Source of the DNA: Alphaproteobacteria bacterium
Lineage (GTDB): Bacteria; Pseudomonadota; Alphaproteobacteria; Micropepsales; Micropepsaceae
Reading direction: 5' to 3'
Length of the DNA: 6,152 nucleotides
Assembly: GCA_015654715.1 (NCBI GenBank)
Contig: JAATGK010000010.1
Location: 1-6,152, forward strand
Shown: positions 5,486 to 6,152 of the stretch, piece after piece
Numbering within the stretch: position 1 is the first letter of the stretch
Layout: each line of letters starts with the position of its first letter
Notes under the pieces: generated by a model
Databases searched by the model: none
Seen by the model: only the letters and a program-made list of their open reading frames with translations
Told to the model about the DNA's origin: nothing
Program-made: the position numbers and the translations under genes

Positions 5486-6152
5486 ATGAACGTCCTGGTG
5501 ATCGGTTCCGGCGGCCGCGAACACGCCTTGTGCTGGTCGCTGGCGGCGAGCCCCCTGCTGGAGAAGCTTTACTGCGCGCCTGGCAATCCCGGCATTGCGG
5601 CGGTGGCGGACTGCGTGCCGCTGGCCCCCGGCCAAGCCGATGAACTGGTCGCCTTCGCCAAAGCACACGCCATCGGCTTCGTCGTGGTGGGGCCGGAAGT
5701 GCCGCTGATCGCGGGGCTGGCGGACCGCTTCGAGGCGGCCGGGATCAAATCACTCGGCCCCTCGGCCAAAGGCGCCATCCTGGAAGGCTCCAAGGGCTTC
5801 GTGAAAGACCTGTGCGAGGATTTCGGCATCCCGTCCGCCAAGTACCGCCGCTTTACCGAGGCCGGCGGCGCCAAGGACTTCGCCACGACATTGGGTTACC
5901 CGGTGGTGATCAAGGCTGATGGCCCCGCGGCGGGCAAAGGCGTCATCATCGCCGAGACCAAAGCCGACGCCGACAAGGCCATCGACGAGATCTTCGGCGG
6001 CGCCTTCGGGGCGGCGGGTAACGAGTTGGTGGTGGAGGAATATCTCGATGGCGAGGAAGCCAGCTTCTTCGCGCTGACCGATGGCGAGCACGTCCTGCCG
6101 CTGATCGGCGCCCAAGACCACAAGCGCGCCTTCGATGGCGACAAAGGTCTCA
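5486..6152 (+). CDS. purD: Phosphoribosylamine-glycine ligase (GAR synthetase), 3'-truncated by the window edge
   Basis: PurD joins glycine to 5-phosphoribosylamine with ATP, the second step of de novo purine synthesis, in the cytoplasm. The first 222 residues of about 420-430 are visible and the frame is still open at the right edge. The N-terminal domain shows [10 protein letters not shown] (6-15), APGNPG (31-36) and VVVGPEVPL (66-74), usually GPEAPL. The ATP-grasp domain shows [11 protein letters not shown] (99-109), [16 protein letters not shown] (138-153), [19 protein letters not shown] (182-200) and [13 protein letters not shown] (209-221). The glycine-rich ATP loop carries Pro at 147 where the family usually has Leu. 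The start is fixed by a GGGAG ribosome binding site 7 nt upstream. The gene is divergent from xseA and has no functional tie to it beyond nucleotide and DNA metabolism. Confidence 0.97.
   Translation, partial: MNVLVIGSGGREHALCWSLAASPLLEKLYCAPGNPGIAAVADCVPLAPGQADELVAFAKAHAIGFVVVGPEVPLIAGLADRFEAAGIKSLGPSAKGAILEGSKGFVKDLCEDFGIPSAKYRRFTEAGGAKDFATTLGYPVVIKADGPAAGKGVIIAETKADADKAIDEIFGGAFGAAGNELVVEEYLDGEEASFFALTDGEHVLPLIGAQDHKRAFDGDKGL

Noticed and set aside
5407..5487. N-terminal extension of XseA starting at 5487
   Set aside because: The extra 27 residues do not resemble the family N-terminus, and the start would overlap the purD ATG. The start at 5406 gives the canonical beginning.
4879..5643. 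Plus-strand open frame of 254 codons across xseA and the purD start
   Set aside because: It runs opposite xseA and then out of frame through the start of purD, both clearly real. The sequence is His/Arg-rich with no homology signal.
1..6152. Search for tRNA, rRNA, riboswitch, CRISPR, insertion sequence, toxin-antitoxin or defence genes
   Set aside because: The window is almost fully occupied by seven housekeeping-type genes. The gaps (11, 55 and 79 bp) are too short, and no characteristic repeats, transposase motifs or structured RNA are visible.

Overview
This 6.15 kb window looks like core chromosome of a Gram-negative alphaproteobacterium. The DNA is GC-rich, with strong G/C preference at third codon positions. 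It carries a lipid A/Kdo pathway, and a DUF2093 protein, a family known essentially from Alphaproteobacteria, lies directly behind xseA. The exact order or genus cannot be fixed from the sequence.

Left half, + strand (1-2888): a tight lipopolysaccharide operon. The 3' part of waaA (Kdo transferase) overlaps lpxK (tetraacyldisaccharide 4'-kinase) by 14 bp. A lipid A late acyltransferase of the LpxL/HtrB type follows 11 bp later. These three enzymes act consecutively in the Raetz pathway: LpxK makes lipid IVA, WaaA adds Kdo, and LpxL adds a secondary acyl chain. The waaA 5' end lies outside the window.

Middle and right, - strand (2881-5406): a second unit read xseA -> DUF2093 gene -> M23 metallopeptidase gene. 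XseA is the large subunit of exonuclease VII (DNA repair). The DUF2093 protein is small and of unknown function. The M23 peptidase is exported and has an intact zinc site, so it probably cuts peptidoglycan. The last two genes overlap in an ATGA. The M23 gene converges on lpxL, and their 3' ends overlap by 8 bp with no room for a terminator.

Right edge, + strand (5486-6152): the 5' part of purD (GAR synthetase, purine synthesis), divergent from xseA across a 79-bp control region. That region holds a perfect inverted repeat reaching into the xseA start codon and a GANTC site.

I see no mobile element, RNA gene, CRISPR array or sign of horizontal transfer, and no gap longer than 80 bp. This is an ordinary housekeeping region and I found no new multi-gene system. 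The points worth a second look are small: a possible sliding-clamp-binding tail on XseA, the palindrome at the xseA start, three cysteines clustered at the M23 active site, a proline in the PurD glycine-rich loop, and the tight gene overlaps.
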